Below are positions 16,586-26,063 of a stretch of DNA of 64,000 nucleotides, piece after piece; the stretch's first letter is position 1; every line of letters begins with the position of its first letter. A program made the position numbers and the translations under genes. The DNA comes from Streptomyces sp. Root431 (GTDB lineage: Bacteria > Actinomycetota > Actinomycetes > Streptomycetales > Streptomycetaceae): positions 80,584 through 144,583 of the forward strand of contig NZ_LMEI01000007.1 of the NCBI RefSeq assembly GCF_001426585.1, given 5' to 3'. The notes under the pieces were generated by a model. It did not search any database. It was not told the DNA's origin and worked only from the letters and a program-made list of their open reading frames with translations.

Positions 16586-18307
16586 CTAGGGGAGGTTGTG
16601 GACGTGCGGGCCGACGGCGTTCGACCAGGCGTTGCCTGCCGTCGCGTCCCAGTTGGTCGACCAGGTCATCGCGCCGCGCACGGTCGGCCAGGCCTGGGCG
16701 GGCTTGTAGGTGCCGCAGCCGGTGAGCTTGGTCAGGCAGTCGAGCGCGTTCTTCACGATCTGCGGGTCGACGTAGCCGCTGCCCGCGCCCCGGCTGGAGG
16801 CGGGGACGCCCAGGCCGACCTGGGACGGGTCGAGACCGCCCTGGATCTGGATGCAGGCGAGCGCGGTGAGGAAGTCCACCGAGCCCTGGCTGTAGACCTT
16901 GCCGTCACAGCCCAGCATCGAACCGCTGTTGTAGTACTGCATGTTGACGACCGTGAGGATGTCCTTCACGGCGAGCGCCGTCTTGAAGTACTCGGTGCCC
17001 GTGCTCTGCATGTCGATGGTCTGCGGGGCCATCGTCAGCACCATCGACGAACCGGCCTTGGCGGAGAGCTGGCGCAGCGCCTTGGTCAGGTACGTGGAGT
17101 TGATGCCGTGCTCCAGGTCGATGTCGACCCCGTTGAAGCCGTACTCCTGCATCAGGGCGTACGCGCTGTTCGCGAAGGCGGTCGCGGAGGCGTCACTGTT
17201 GATCGTGACGTTCCCCTTCTCGCCGCCGACCGAGATGATGACGGACTTGCCGGCCGTCTTCTTCGCGGCGATGTCCGCCTTGAAGTCGGCGGTGGAGGCG
17301 TAGCCGACGGCCGGGTCGAGGTTGAAGACGATCTGGCCGGGCGTGGTGGTCGAGTCGGCGAAGGAGACGGCGATGATGTCGTACTGCGACTGGACGTCCC
17401 GCAGCTTCTGGACGGTCGCGCCGTTGTTGAAGTTCTGCCAGTAGCCGGTCAGCGCGTGCTTCGGGACGGCCGGGCCGGGGCCCGGGTCGGTCACCTTGGC
17501 GGTGCGGGCCGACACGGCCGCGGACTTCGCGGACTCGCCCGCGGAGTTCGTCGCGGCGACCTGGAACTGGTAGGCGGTGTCGGCGGTGAGGCCGGTGACG
17601 GTGGTCGAAGTGCCGGTGACCACCTGGGGGTTGGCGCCGTCGCGGTACACCTTGTAGCCCGTGGCGCCGGAGACCGCGCCCCAGCTGAGGGCGACGGAGC
17701 TCGACGTGACCGTGCCGGCGGCGAGGCCTGCGGGGGTGGCCGGGACGACCGGGTCGGGGTCCTGGCCGCCGCCCCCGTCGGGGCCGAAGACGCTCACGTC
17801 GTCGACGACGTAGGGGGAGGTGCCGTACCAGCCGTGCGTGTAGATCTCGACCGAGGTGGTGCTCGCCCCGGTGGTGAAGCTGGTGGTGAGCTGCTTCCAG
17901 GCGGCGCTGTCGGGCGTCCAGGTGGAGACGCTGCCCGTGCCGGTCCCGGTGCCGCTCGCGCCGAGGTAGGCGTACCCGCCCTGGACCCAGGCGCTCAGCG
18001 TGTACGTGGAGTTGGGCTTCACGGCCACGGTCTGCACGCACTTGGCGTTGTCGAGACCGGCCGGGGTGGCCTTCAGGGCGCCGGCGCCGGTGCGTACCGG
18101 CGTGGAGACGGCGGCGCCGCTTCCCGCGGAACAGGACCAGTTGGCGAGGCCGCTCTCGAACCCGGCGTTCTTGGCGACGTTGACGTCGGCCGCCTGGGCG
18201 GTGCCGGCTCCGCCGACGAGGACGAGCCCGGAGCCGACGGCGAGCGCGAGGGCTCCGCCGAGCCAACGGCGTCCGTGCGGGCGGGTGGTGGTGCGGTCCA
18301 CGTGCAT
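16586..18307 (-). CDS. chiA: secreted GH18 chitinase with N-terminal CBM and FnIII domain
   Basis: 573 residues: signal peptide to about 39 (GTAQA|AD), a beta-sandwich carbohydrate-binding module (about 40-165), FnIII (about 190-275) and a GH18 barrel (about 285-573). The catalytic motif FNGVDIDLEH has its acid Glu near residue 395. It hydrolyses chitin outside the cell. GGAGG abuts ATG 18307 directly, while the in-frame GTG two codons later (18301) has the ideal 6-nt spacing, so translation may begin there. A DasR-type site lies upstream. The domain order matches S. coelicolor ChiA as I remember it; the symbol is tentative. Confidence 0.92.
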   Translation of the reverse strand: MHVDRTTTRPHGRRWLGGALALAVGSGLVLVGGAGTAQAADVNVAKNAGFESGLANWSCSAGSGAAVSTPVRTGAGALKATPAGLDNAKCVQTVAVKPNSTYTLSAWVQGGYAYLGASGTGTGTGSVSTWTPDSAAWKQLTTSFTTGASTTSVEIYTHGWYGTSPYVVDDVSVFGPDGGGGQDPDPVVPATPAGLAAGTVTSSSVALSWGAVSGATGYKVYRDGANPQVVTGTSTTVTGLTADTAYQFQVAATNSAGESAKSAAVSARTAKVTDPGPGPAVPKHALTGYWQNFNNGATVQKLRDVQSQYDIIAVSFADSTTTPGQIVFNLDPAVGYASTADFKADIAAKKTAGKSVIISVGGEKGNVTINSDASATAFANSAYALMQEYGFNGVDIDLEHGINSTYLTKALRQLSAKAGSSMVLTMAPQTIDMQSTGTEYFKTALAVKDILTVVNMQYYNSGSMLGCDGKVYSQGSVDFLTALACIQIQGGLDPSQVGLGVPASSRGAGSGYVDPQIVKNALDCLTKLTGCGTYKPAQAWPTVRGAMTWSTNWDATAGNAWSNAVGPHVHNLP

Positions 18308-18424
18308 CCTCCGGTGGGGGAGTTGGGGATGTGGAGGTGCCGTACGTCGTCGTACGGAGGGCTCGTACGGGGGTACGAGGCTGGTGCGGGGGTGCGGACG
18401 GTGGCCACCGTTGTCGGAACAAGC

Positions 18425-18436
18425 TGGTCCAGACCA
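18425..18436. promoter_or_regulatory. DasR-responsive element (dre-like) of the chitinase promoter
   Basis: tggtccagacca is a perfect 12-bp palindrome. It differs from the dre core TGGTCTAGACCA only at the centre. On the minus strand it lies just downstream of a TTGACA -35 (18444-18449), inside the promoter. Repression by DasR and release by glucosamine-6-phosphate is the known mode for chitinase genes of this genus. Confidence 0.75.
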
Positions 18437-18443
18437 ATCGCGT

Positions 18444-18449
18444 TGTCAA
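18444..18449 (-). promoter_or_regulatory. -35 box of the chitinase gene
   Basis: Perfect TTGACA on the minus strand, followed by the dre-like palindrome in the spacer/-10 zone. No clean -10 is visible. Confidence 0.5.
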
Positions 18450-18664
18450 GACCTCTGGCAGCAAGGGGTGGTCGCCGGGGGGAAGTCGCGGCGGAGGGGT
18501 GGGCGAGTGGTCTGCCGGTGAGGTTCCGCGTCGGGTCATTGGAAGGCCCGCTGGTCGGGCCACTCGTCGGGCCGCCGCCTGGGCCGCTGTGTGGAGCGCT
18601 TTTCGGCCACTTGTCGAGCCGGGAAGTGGACCCAAGAAAGTCGGGGGAGCTTGGCGGATTGTGT

Positions 18665-18693
18665 GTTCACCACCCCGGGTGACGTGGATAAAG
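18665..18693 (+). promoter_or_regulatory. predicted promoter of the Tad pilus operon
   Basis: TTCACC, a 17-bp spacer and TAAAGT. The -35 is part of an inverted repeat (tcacc ... ggtga at 18666-18670 and 18677-18681) that could bind a regulator. The gene starts about 96 nt downstream. The remaining gap from 18450 to 18660 shows no gene. Confidence 0.4.
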
Positions 18694-18788
18694 TGCAGAG
18701 GCGGCGGCGCCCTGCGGTGACGCCGCGAACGCGGTAGGTGATCTGCGGCCCCGGGGAATCCCGAGGCCGGAGGGGACGGGGGTCTGAC

Positions 18789-19793
18789 GTGCCGACAGCG
18801 ATCGCGGTCACCAGCGCCGACCTGGTGCTGCCGCCCAGCGACCCGCAGACGCCCGACGCCGCCGTGCTCCCGGCCCCCGAGGCGCGGTCCCTCGACGCCT
18901 CCGTCGCCGACATGCAGCAACTCCTCCTGCGGTACGGAAGCGTGGTCGTCGTCTGCCCCACCTCCGCCCCCGCCGCCGTCGAGCGCCGTCTGTACGCCGT
19001 CCGGGGCCTCCTCGAAAGCGACCGGATCGCGCTGGTCAGGACCGACCTGCCGCCGCTCGGCGCGGCCGTGCTCGTCCGACAGCTCCGACAGCTGGCGGCC
19101 TGCGACTTCAGCCCCGGCGTGCTCGCCTCCGCCGCCAGGCTGCTCGCCCACTACATCTACGCGGGGGCCGTACTGGGCTCCGTCTCCCGCCTCGACCGCG
19201 TACCCGTCAGCCTCTCCTCCCACCTCAAGGGCTGGCTGCCCGGCGCCCACTTCGCGGTCCTCGCCGGGCCCACGCCGCAGATCGTCCGGCTCGGCGGATC
19301 GGGCGACCAGCGCCTGGCGGGACCGGAGTTCGCCACACAGCTCCTCGTCGCCCGCGGCCAGCTCCAGACCGACTGGCCCGCCACCGCACTCGTCCCCGCC
19401 TGGCGGATCCAGAACCCCGCCCAGGAGACCGCGCTTCCCGAGACCTCGCCCGGCTGGTGGGGCACGGGCAAGCTCGTGGAGTTCGTCGCGTACCTCCCCG
19501 ACCTGCCCGTCCTGTACCAACTCGTCGCCTCCGTCAGGCGCGAGACCTGTCACTGGTGCGGGATGGAGCTCATCGGCGACCGCTGCGGCTTCTGCGCGTC
19601 GCCCCTGACGGCCCTCGCCGCGCCACAGGCCGCCATGGCCCGGGGCACGACCCAGGCGCTCGGCGCGGCTCGCGGCCCGGCTCCGGCACTCGACCCGGTT
19701 CCGGCCCGCGGCACCACCAGAGCCCTCGGCGCCGCACGGGCCCTCGACGCCGCGGCCGCCGCACCCGCGATCGATCCCCGCACCGTCCCGTGA
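18789..19793 (+). CDS. hypothetical protein with C-terminal zinc ribbon, first gene of the Tad locus
   Basis: 334 residues from GTG 18789. The soluble alpha/beta N-terminal part (VVVVCPTSAPAAVERRLYAV, SDRIALVRTDLPPLGAAVLV) is followed by a four-cysteine ribbon, C-x2-C-x8-C-x2-C, near residues 254-269 (CHWCGMELIGDRCGFC). The tail is Ala/Pro-rich. There are no membrane segments. It starts the operon, 61 bp before cpaB. I do not recognise the family. Its position suggests a cytosolic accessory or regulatory factor of pilus assembly. Confidence 0.7.
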   Translation: MPTAIAVTSADLVLPPSDPQTPDAAVLPAPEARSLDASVADMQQLLLRYGSVVVVCPTSAPAAVERRLYAVRGLLESDRIALVRTDLPPLGAAVLVRQLRQLAACDFSPGVLASAARLLAHYIYAGAVLGSVSRLDRVPVSLSSHLKGWLPGAHFAVLAGPTPQIVRLGGSGDQRLAGPEFATQLLVARGQLQTDWPATALVPAWRIQNPAQETALPETSPGWWGTGKLVEFVAYLPDLPVLYQLVASVRRETCHWCGMELIGDRCGFCASPLTALAAPQAAMARGTTQALGAARGPAPALDPVPARGTTRALGAARALDAAAAAPAIDPRTVP

Positions 19794-19854
19794 GCGTCGC
19801 CGCGCGCCACCCCCGCCCGCCCAGACCCACGTCTCCGATCGAGGAAGTACGGCC

Positions 19855-20565
19855 ATGAACTCCCGCCAGCGCCGCGGCGTGATCCTGTTGCTGCTCTCCG
19901 TCCTGTGCGCCCTCGGCGCCTTCGCAGGCGTCCTCACGGTCATCAGCGACGTGAACGCGAAGGTCGGCCCGGAGGTCACCGCGTACCGGCTCAGCGAGAA
20001 CGTGAAGCCCTACGCCACCCTGAACGCGGGCCAGTTCGAGAAGATCACCATGCCCGAGCGCTGGCTCTCCGCCACCGCCGTCACCGATCTCCGCCAGATC
20101 GAGGGCAAGATCGCCGTCACCGAGCTCAAGGAAGGCTCCCTGCTCCAGACCGACATGATCGTGGAGCGGCCCGAACTCAAGCCGGGCGAGCAGGAGATCG
20201 CGATCATGATCGACGCGGCCACCGGCGTCGCCGGAAAGATCACCGCGGGTGCCACCGTCAACATCTACGCCACCTTCGAGGGCGAGAAGAAGGACGACCC
20301 CTCCCAGTCGCGGATGATCGTCGCCGGCGCCCGCGTCCTCTCCGTCGGCAAGCTCACCCCCATCAGCGACAGCTCCGACCGCACGAGCCGCGGCGCCACC
20401 GCGGCCGTCCCCATCAGCTTCGCCCTCTCCACCCTCGACACCCAGCGCGTCGCGTACGCCGAGTCCTTCGCCGAGCACGTACGCCTCGCCCTCGTCGCCC
20501 CGACCACGGGCGGCGCCCCGGCCGACCAGCGCGACCGCACCTACACGCTCGACAAGGACAAGTGA
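19855..20565 (+). CDS. cpaB: Flp pilus assembly protein CpaB/RcpC (SAF domain)
   Basis: 236 residues. There is one N-terminal membrane helix (about 8-31) and then an SAF domain with VTAYRLSENVKPYATLNAGQ and AVTELKEGSLLQTDMI. A RcpC-like domain follows (EQEIAIMIDAATGVAGKITA, TVNIYATF). In Gram-negatives CpaB helps the outer-membrane pore. Here no secretin exists, so it likely shapes the pilus channel in the wall or at the membrane. It sits 7 bp before the CpaE-like gene. Confidence 0.85.
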   Translation: MNSRQRRGVILLLLSVLCALGAFAGVLTVISDVNAKVGPEVTAYRLSENVKPYATLNAGQFEKITMPERWLSATAVTDLRQIEGKIAVTELKEGSLLQTDMIVERPELKPGEQEIAIMIDAATGVAGKITAGATVNIYATFEGEKKDDPSQSRMIVAGARVLSVGKLTPISDSSDRTSRGATAAVPISFALSTLDTQRVAYAESFAEHVRLALVAPTTGGAPADQRDRTYTLDKDK

Positions 20566-20572
20566 GGCCGGT

Positions 20573-21826
20573 ATGACCACCAGGATCCTGCCGGCCGTCG
20601 GGGACCCCGACGCGGCCCGGTCCGTCGTCACCCTGCTCAGCCAGCTTCCCGACGCCGAACCCGCCGCGCCCGTCACCGACTCCACCCAGCTCGTCGACAC
20701 CCTCGCCCGGCTCGCCGCCGAGTCCCTCGACGAACTCCCCGAGGTCGTCCTCGTCCACGAGCGGATCGGCCCCGTCCCCGCGCTCGACGTCGTCCGCGAG
20801 GTCGCCCTCCGCTTCCCCGCCGTCGGCGTCGTCCTCATCACCGCCGACGCCAGCCCCGTCCTCTTCTCCGCCGCCATGGACTCCGGCGCCCGCGGACTCG
20901 TCACCCTCCCCCTCGGCTACGAGGAACTCGCCAGCCGCGTCCAGGCCGCCGCCCAGTGGTCCGCCGGGGTCCGCCGCCACCTCGGCGCCGGGGCCGAACT
21001 CGCCACCGGCCCCGGCGGCACCGTCGTCACCGTCAGCGGCGCGAAGGGCGGCGTCGGCACCACCGTCACCGCCGTCCACCTCGCCCTCGCCGCCCGCGCC
21101 TCCGGCCGCAGCGTCGCCCTCCTCGACCTCGACCTCCAGGGCGGCGACATCGCCTCCTACCTCGACGTCCAGTTCCGGCGGTCGGCCGCCGACCTCGCGG
21201 CGATCACCGACATCTCGCCCCGCGTCCTCCAGGACGCCGTCTACGTCCACGAGACCGGCCTCGCCCTCCTCCTCGCCCCCGCCGAGGGCGAGCGCGGCGA
21301 GGAGGTCACCGACCGCGCCGCCCGCCAGATCGTCAGCGCCCTGCGCGCCCGGCACGAGGTCGTCGTCGTCGACTGCGGCTCCCAGCTCACCGGCGCCAAC
21401 GCCGCCGCGATCGAGATGTCCGACACCGCGCTCCTCGTCACCACCCCGGACGTCGTCGCGGTACGGGCCGCCAAGCGGACCGTACGGATGTGGGAACGCC
21501 TCCAGGTCCGCAAGGCCGAGGAGACCATCACCCTGGTCAACCGCCACCACCGGTCCACCGAGATCCAGCCACCCCTCGTCCAGAAGATCACCGGCACACG
21601 CACGGCGGGCGTCTCCGTCCCCGCCAACTTCAAGGAACTCCAGGCCGTCGTCGACGCGGGCCGACTCCACGACCTCGACGCGAAATCGACGGTCAAGCAG
21701 GCGCTGTGGGCCCTCGCGGGCGAACTGGGCCTCGTCCAGCCCACGGCCCCGGCGGCCGGCAAGCAGCTCGCCCGCGCCGGCGACCGCGGCTCCCTCGGCC
21801 TGCGCCGCCGCACCGGAGGCCGCTGA
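20573..21826 (+). CDS. cpaE: CpaE/TadZ-like MinD-family ATPase
   Basis: 417 residues. An atypical receiver-like N-terminal domain (about 1-125; VVLITADASPVLFSAAMDSGARG) precedes a MinD/ParA-type ATPase. That ATPase has the deviant Walker A SGAKGGVGTT (about 153-163), switch DLDLQGGDIASYL and Walker B VVVVDCGS. TadZ/CpaE proteins localise at the pole or membrane and place the pilus machine. Operon position between cpaB and the tadE genes fits that role. Confidence 0.88.
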   Translation: MTTRILPAVGDPDAARSVVTLLSQLPDAEPAAPVTDSTQLVDTLARLAAESLDELPEVVLVHERIGPVPALDVVREVALRFPAVGVVLITADASPVLFSAAMDSGARGLVTLPLGYEELASRVQAAAQWSAGVRRHLGAGAELATGPGGTVVTVSGAKGGVGTTVTAVHLALAARASGRSVALLDLDLQGGDIASYLDVQFRRSAADLAAITDISPRVLQDAVYVHETGLALLLAPAEGERGEEVTDRAARQIVSALRARHEVVVVDCGSQLTGANAAAIEMSDTALLVTTPDVVAVRAAKRTVRMWERLQVRKAEETITLVNRHHRSTEIQPPLVQKITGTRTAGVSVPANFKELQAVVDAGRLHDLDAKSTVKQALWALAGELGLVQPTAPAAGKQLARAGDRGSLGLRRRTGGR

Positions 21827-21829
21827 GCC

Positions 21830-22201
21830 ATGCGGGCGGCCTACCGGGACGACGACAGAGGACAGGTGGCGATCGAGTTCCTCGGCATGGTGCCGCTGAT
21901 CCTGATCACGCTGGCGCTGCTGTGGCAGGTCGTTCTGGTGGGGTACACGTACACGCTGGCCGCCAATGCGGCGGACGAGGGGGCGCGGGCGGAGGCCGTC
22001 GGCGGTGACTGCGCGGGCGCCGCAGTCCGGCACCTGGACGGGGCCTGGGCGGGCAGCGCCGAGCCGAGCTGCTCGACGAGCGGCGGCATGGCGACCGCGG
22101 TGGTCAGCGTCGAGGTCCCCGTCCTGTTCCCGGGCGTAGGCGGCCTCTTCCGCGTGGACGCCACGGCGGGCGCGGTCTCGGAGGAGGGCCTCAAGCCATG
22201 A
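21830..22201 (+). CDS. TadE-family pseudopilin-like protein
   Basis: 123 residues. A short charged leader ends at DDRG, then QVAIEFLGMVPLILITLALL: a prepilin-type processing site with Glu at +5 (E16) followed by the membrane helix. The extracellular part has two cysteines (GDCAG, PSCST) likely to pair. It would be cleaved by the A24 peptidase encoded at 31131 and act as a minor pilin. It overlaps the next tadE by ATGA. Confidence 0.85.
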   Translation: MRAAYRDDDRGQVAIEFLGMVPLILITLALLWQVVLVGYTYTLAANAADEGARAEAVGGDCAGAAVRHLDGAWAGSAEPSCSTSGGMATAVVSVEVPVLFPGVGGLFRVDATAGAVSEEGLKP

Positions 22202-22584
22202 GGAAACACCTCCGCGAGCGGGCGCGCGACCGAGGTCAGGCCGCCATCGAGTACCTCGGCTTCCTCCCGATCCTGCTCATTGTCGGGCTCGCGGGCCTTC
22301 AGCTCGGCATCGCCGCGTACGCCGCCCAGCAGGCGGGCACGGCGGCCCGTGCCGCCGCGCGGGCGGCGACCACCGACGAAGAGAACGCGCCGGACTGCGA
22401 GACGGCGGGTCACGCGGCCGTGAGCAGCTGGGTCGACCCCGCGATCGGAGGTTGCGAGGGGGGAGGCGAGGCGGCCGTGATCACCGTCCGCGTCGAGATC
22501 CCCAGCGTCCTCCCCTTCTGGGAATTCGACCCGATCGTCAAGACCGCCACCATGCCCAAGCCACAGGACCAGGAGGGGCCATGA
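22198..22584 (+). CDS. second TadE-family pseudopilin-like protein
   Basis: 128 residues. The processing region DRGQAAIEYLGFLPILLIVG has the same +5 Glu pattern as its neighbour. A soluble part has two cysteines (APDCET, GGCEGG). The tandem tadE pair probably arose by duplication and forms minor pilins. Its stop overlaps the start of tadA (ATGA at 22581-22584). Confidence 0.85.
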   Translation: MRKHLRERARDRGQAAIEYLGFLPILLIVGLAGLQLGIAAYAAQQAGTAARAAARAATTDEENAPDCETAGHAAVSSWVDPAIGGCEGGGEAAVITVRVEIPSVLPFWEFDPIVKTATMPKPQDQEGP

Positions 22585-23924
22585 GCCTGCGTGCCCGGAT
22601 CAACGCCCCCGAGGACAAGGGCGCCGGAGCCGGCCGGGAGGACGGTCACCTCGTCGCCGCCTTCCGCGCCAAGCTCCTGGAGGAGATCGACCTCACCGAG
22701 ATGTCCGCGCTCGCGGCCGCCGAACGGCGCGCCCGCCTGGAGCGCGTCCTCGGCCACATCATCAGCCGCGAGGGCCCGGTCCTCTCCACGGCCGAGCGGG
22801 GCCAGCTCATCCGCCGCGTGGTCGACGAGGCCCTCGGGCTCGGCGTCCTCGAACCGCTCCTCGAAGACGCCTCGATCACCGAAATCATGGTCAACGGCCC
22901 TGACCAGATTTTCATCGAGCGCGCCGGCCGCGTCGAGCTGCTCCCGCTCCGCTTCGCCTCCCACGACCAGCTGATGCAGACCATCGAGCGGATCGTCTCG
23001 ACCGTCAACCGCCGCGTCGACGAGTCGAACCCCATGGTCGACGCCCGGCTCCCGTCCGGCGAGCGCGTCAACGTCATCATCCCGCCGCTCTCCCTCACCG
23101 GGGCGACGCTCACCATCCGCCGCTTCCCCCGCGCGTACACGCTCCACGAGATGATCGGCCTCGGCTCGCTCGACGAGCAGATGCTGCTCCTGCTCTCCGG
23201 GCTCGTGCAGGCCAAGTTCAACCTGATCGTCTCCGGCGCCACCGGCACCGGGAAGACGACCCTCCTCAACGCCCTCTCCGGCCTCGTCCCGGAGGGCGAG
23301 CGGATCATCACCATCGAGGACTCGGCGGAGCTCCAGCTCCAGCAGGCCCACGTCATCCGCCTCGAAGCCCGCCCGCCGAACATCGAGGGCCGCGGAGCCA
23401 TCTCCATCCGCGACCTCGTCCGCAACTCCCTCCGCATGCGCCCCGACCGGATCATCGTCGGTGAGGTCCGCGGCGGCGAGACCCTCGACATGCTCCAGGC
23501 GATGTCCACCGGCCACGACGGCTCGCTCGCCACCGTCCACGCCAACTCGGCCGAGGACGCCCTGATGCGGCTCCAGACGCTCGCCTCGATGTCCGAGGTG
23601 AAAGTGCCCTTCGAGGCGCTCCGCGACCAGATCAACAGCGCCGTCGACGTCCTCGTCCAGCTGACCCGGCACCCGGACGGCACGCGCCGGATCACCGAGA
23701 TCGCCGTCCTCGCCTCCCACGGGCGCGAGCGCTTCCTGCTCGCCACGATCTGCCGCTTCCAGGCGCAGCCGGTCGCCGCCGACGGCCGGGTGTACGGACA
23801 GTTCACGTACCACCCGCTGCCCCGGCGGGTCGCCGAGCGCCTCTACATGGCAGGCCAGCCCATCCCGCAGGCATTCGGCGTGGCCGCGACCGACGCGGGG
23901 CTCGCCACCCGCGAAGCGAACTAG
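22581..23924 (+). CDS. tadA: TadA/CpaF pilus assembly ATPase
   Basis: 447 residues. A secretion-ATPase (VirB11/GspE-like) with Walker A GATGTGKTTLL (about 219-229), Asp box ITIEDSAELQL, Walker B RIIVGEVRGGE and His box TGHDGSLATVHANS. It powers pilin polymerisation at the inner face of the membrane through TadB/TadC. AGGAGG precedes the start. It is coupled to tadE upstream and lies 10 bp from tadB. Confidence 0.96.
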   Translation: MSLRARINAPEDKGAGAGREDGHLVAAFRAKLLEEIDLTEMSALAAAERRARLERVLGHIISREGPVLSTAERGQLIRRVVDEALGLGVLEPLLEDASITEIMVNGPDQIFIERAGRVELLPLRFASHDQLMQTIERIVSTVNRRVDESNPMVDARLPSGERVNVIIPPLSLTGATLTIRRFPRAYTLHEMIGLGSLDEQMLLLLSGLVQAKFNLIVSGATGTGKTTLLNALSGLVPEGERIITIEDSAELQLQQAHVIRLEARPPNIEGRGAISIRDLVRNSLRMRPDRIIVGEVRGGETLDMLQAMSTGHDGSLATVHANSAEDALMRLQTLASMSEVKVPFEALRDQINSAVDVLVQLTRHPDGTRRITEIAVLASHGRERFLLATICRFQAQPVAADGRVYGQFTYHPLPRRVAERLYMAGQPIPQAFGVAATDAGLATREAN

Positions 23925-23934
23925 GAGCGAGGGC

Positions 23935-24879
23935 ATGCTGACCGACCCCTTCTGGCTGACGATCGGCGTGGCGCTGCTCTGCTGCGTCCTCGCCGTCACG
24001 GGCGTCCAGGTGTACGCGAGCGGGGCCCGCCGCCACGCGGCGCTCGTCGCCCGGCTCGACGAGACGGGCGAGCCCGAGACGACCGGCCGCCGTCGGCGCC
24101 ACTTCCGGGGCATCGACCGCCGCGTGCGCCGGACGTCCCTCGGCCGGAAGCTGGAGCTGCGGATCGCGGCGACCGGACTCGACGTCACACCGGGCGAGTT
24201 CACGGTGGCGCTCACGGTGACGGTGGCCGTCCTGTGGGCGGTCGGGCAGTCGGCGCTCTCCCCGTTCTTCGGCCCGATCTGCGGACTCCTCGGGGTATGG
24301 GTGGCCCTCGGCTACCTCAACTGGCAACGCCAGAAGCGCATCGAGAAGTTCATCAACCAACTCCCCGAACTCTCCCGCATCCTGGCCAACGCCACGCAGG
24401 CCGGACTCGCCCTGCGCATGGCGCTCAGCCTCGCCGCCGACGAGCTGGAGTCCCCGGCCGGCGACGAACTGGAGAAGGTAGCCCAGCAGTTGGCCGTCGG
24501 CACCTCCCTCGACGACGCCCTCGGCGAGCTCGCCGAACGGCTCCCCTCCCGCGAGCTCGTCGTCCTCGTCACCACGCTCGTCCTCGCCAACCGGGCGGGC
24601 GGCACCGTCGTCTCCTCCCTCCGGAACCTCACCGAGACCCTGGAGGAACGGAAGGAGACCCGGCGCGAGGTCCGCACCCAGCTCTCCCAGGTGAGCATGA
24701 CCGCGTACTCCGTCCCCGTCATCGGCGTCGGCTCCCTCCTGCTCATCGACAACATGCAACCCGGCGCACTCGACCGCATGACCAGCTCGACCGTCGGACA
24801 GTTCGCGGTGATCGCCGCCACCGCTCTGTACGTGGTCGGCTTCGCCGCCATCCGCCGCTTCTCGAAGATCGACGTATAG
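23935..24879 (+). CDS. tadB: TadB inner-membrane platform protein (T2SSF)
   Basis: 314 residues. A leading membrane helix, two central helices (about 84-120) and two C-terminal helices flank the type II secretion F domain (INQLPELSRILANATQAGLALRMALSLAADEL, VVLVTTLVLANRAGGTVVSSLRNLTETLEERK). It forms the membrane platform on which TadA acts, together with TadC 18 bp downstream. Confidence 0.93.
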   Translation: MLTDPFWLTIGVALLCCVLAVTGVQVYASGARRHAALVARLDETGEPETTGRRRRHFRGIDRRVRRTSLGRKLELRIAATGLDVTPGEFTVALTVTVAVLWAVGQSALSPFFGPICGLLGVWVALGYLNWQRQKRIEKFINQLPELSRILANATQAGLALRMALSLAADELESPAGDELEKVAQQLAVGTSLDDALGELAERLPSRELVVLVTTLVLANRAGGTVVSSLRNLTETLEERKETRREVRTQLSQVSMTAYSVPVIGVGSLLLIDNMQPGALDRMTSSTVGQFAVIAATALYVVGFAAIRRFSKIDV

Positions 24880-24897
24880 GGAAGGGCGCCGCGCTTC

Positions 24898-25785
24898 ATG
24901 GACCTCCTCCTCGCCCTCCTCGCGGGCCTCTCCATCACCGGCATCGCCTACGGCCTGCGCCTCTACCGCGCAGACGCCCGCCTCCCCGACGACCTCAAGC
25001 TCGCCCTGGAAGTCGGCGCCACCCGTACCGGTGCGGTCGACTCCGCCGTCGACCGCCTCGGCATGCGGTACTCGCCCGCCGTACTGCGCCTCATGGGCCC
25101 GAAACGGGTCAGCGCCGTACGCCGCCGCATCGACCTCGCGGGAAACCCCGGCGGCCTGACGATCGACCGATACGGGGCGAGGCGCGCGGTCTACGGATTC
25201 CTCGGCATCCTCGGCGGCCTACTGATGCTGGCCAGGGGGTCGGTCCTGGTCGCACTCCTCCTCTTCGCCTTCGGCGCGTTCTGGACCGAGGTCGGCATCT
25301 GGTCGGCCGTCCGCATCCGCAAGGACCAGATCGAACGCACCCTGCCCGACTTCCTCGACGTCCTCGCCGTCGTGGTCAGCGCCGGCCTCGGCTTCCGGCA
25401 GGCCCTGGAGCGGGTCGCGGAACAGTACGCGGGCCCGTGGTCCGACGAACTCCGCATCACCCTCCGCCAGATGGACATGGGCGTCAGCCGCCGCCAGGCC
25501 TTCGACGAACTGCGCCGCCGCAACGACTCGGAGCAGGTGGCGCAGTTCGTGACGGCGCTCCAGCAGGGGGAGGAGCTCGGCGCCCCGATCGTCGACACCC
25601 TCATCCAGATCGCCAACGACATGCGACGGACCGACGCCCAGAACGCCCGCCGCAAGGCGGCCAAGGCTGTCCCGAAGGCCACCATGGTCATCACGACCCT
25701 GATGGTCCCGGCGACGATGATCCTCCTCGGCGCGGGCCTCTTCCTGGGCACGGGAACCGACTTCGGCTCGGTCACGGGCGAATGA
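24898..25785 (+). CDS. tadC: TadC inner-membrane platform protein (T2SSF)
   Basis: 295 residues. Same architecture as TadB: F domain LPDFLDVLAVVVSAGLGFRQ, EQVAQFVTALQQGEELGAPI, and terminal helices. After it comes a 278-bp gap (25786-26063) before the pilin gene. That gap holds a small hairpin at 26013-26033 and no supported gene; it is long enough to carry a separate pilin promoter. Confidence 0.92.
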   Translation: MDLLLALLAGLSITGIAYGLRLYRADARLPDDLKLALEVGATRTGAVDSAVDRLGMRYSPAVLRLMGPKRVSAVRRRIDLAGNPGGLTIDRYGARRAVYGFLGILGGLLMLARGSVLVALLLFAFGAFWTEVGIWSAVRIRKDQIERTLPDFLDVLAVVVSAGLGFRQALERVAEQYAGPWSDELRITLRQMDMGVSRRQAFDELRRRNDSEQVAQFVTALQQGEELGAPIVDTLIQIANDMRRTDAQNARRKAAKAVPKATMVITTLMVPATMILLGAGLFLGTGTDFGSVTGE

Positions 25786-26063
25786 GCCGGCGACGAGGCG
25801 GGACTGTCTCAATCCTGCCGAAGATTGACGATCCCGCTTCGCGGACGCAACCGCATGTGACAGAGTGCGGACTGGGTGTGAGAGGGGTGGGAGTGATGGA
25901 CCCGAACAACCGGCAGGTCACAGCGACTTACCGCGACCGCGTCTGCGCCGACCCCCCAACCCGATGACCAGGGCCCACAGACGGGCCCACGGGCCCGGTG
26001 AGCCGACACGACCACCGGCCTACCGCGCCGGTGCGCAGGCGTCTGAACGCGGAGGGGACCACG

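Noticed and set aside
17193..19979. 928-codon minus-strand frame through the chitinase and the first Tad gene
   Set aside because: It crosses two genuine genes and a promoter region, and its translation is Arg/Pro-rich nonsense.
25896..25967. 23-residue reading frame in the gap before the pilin gene
   Set aside because: It has a possible ribosome binding site but no recognisable peptide features; too weak to call.
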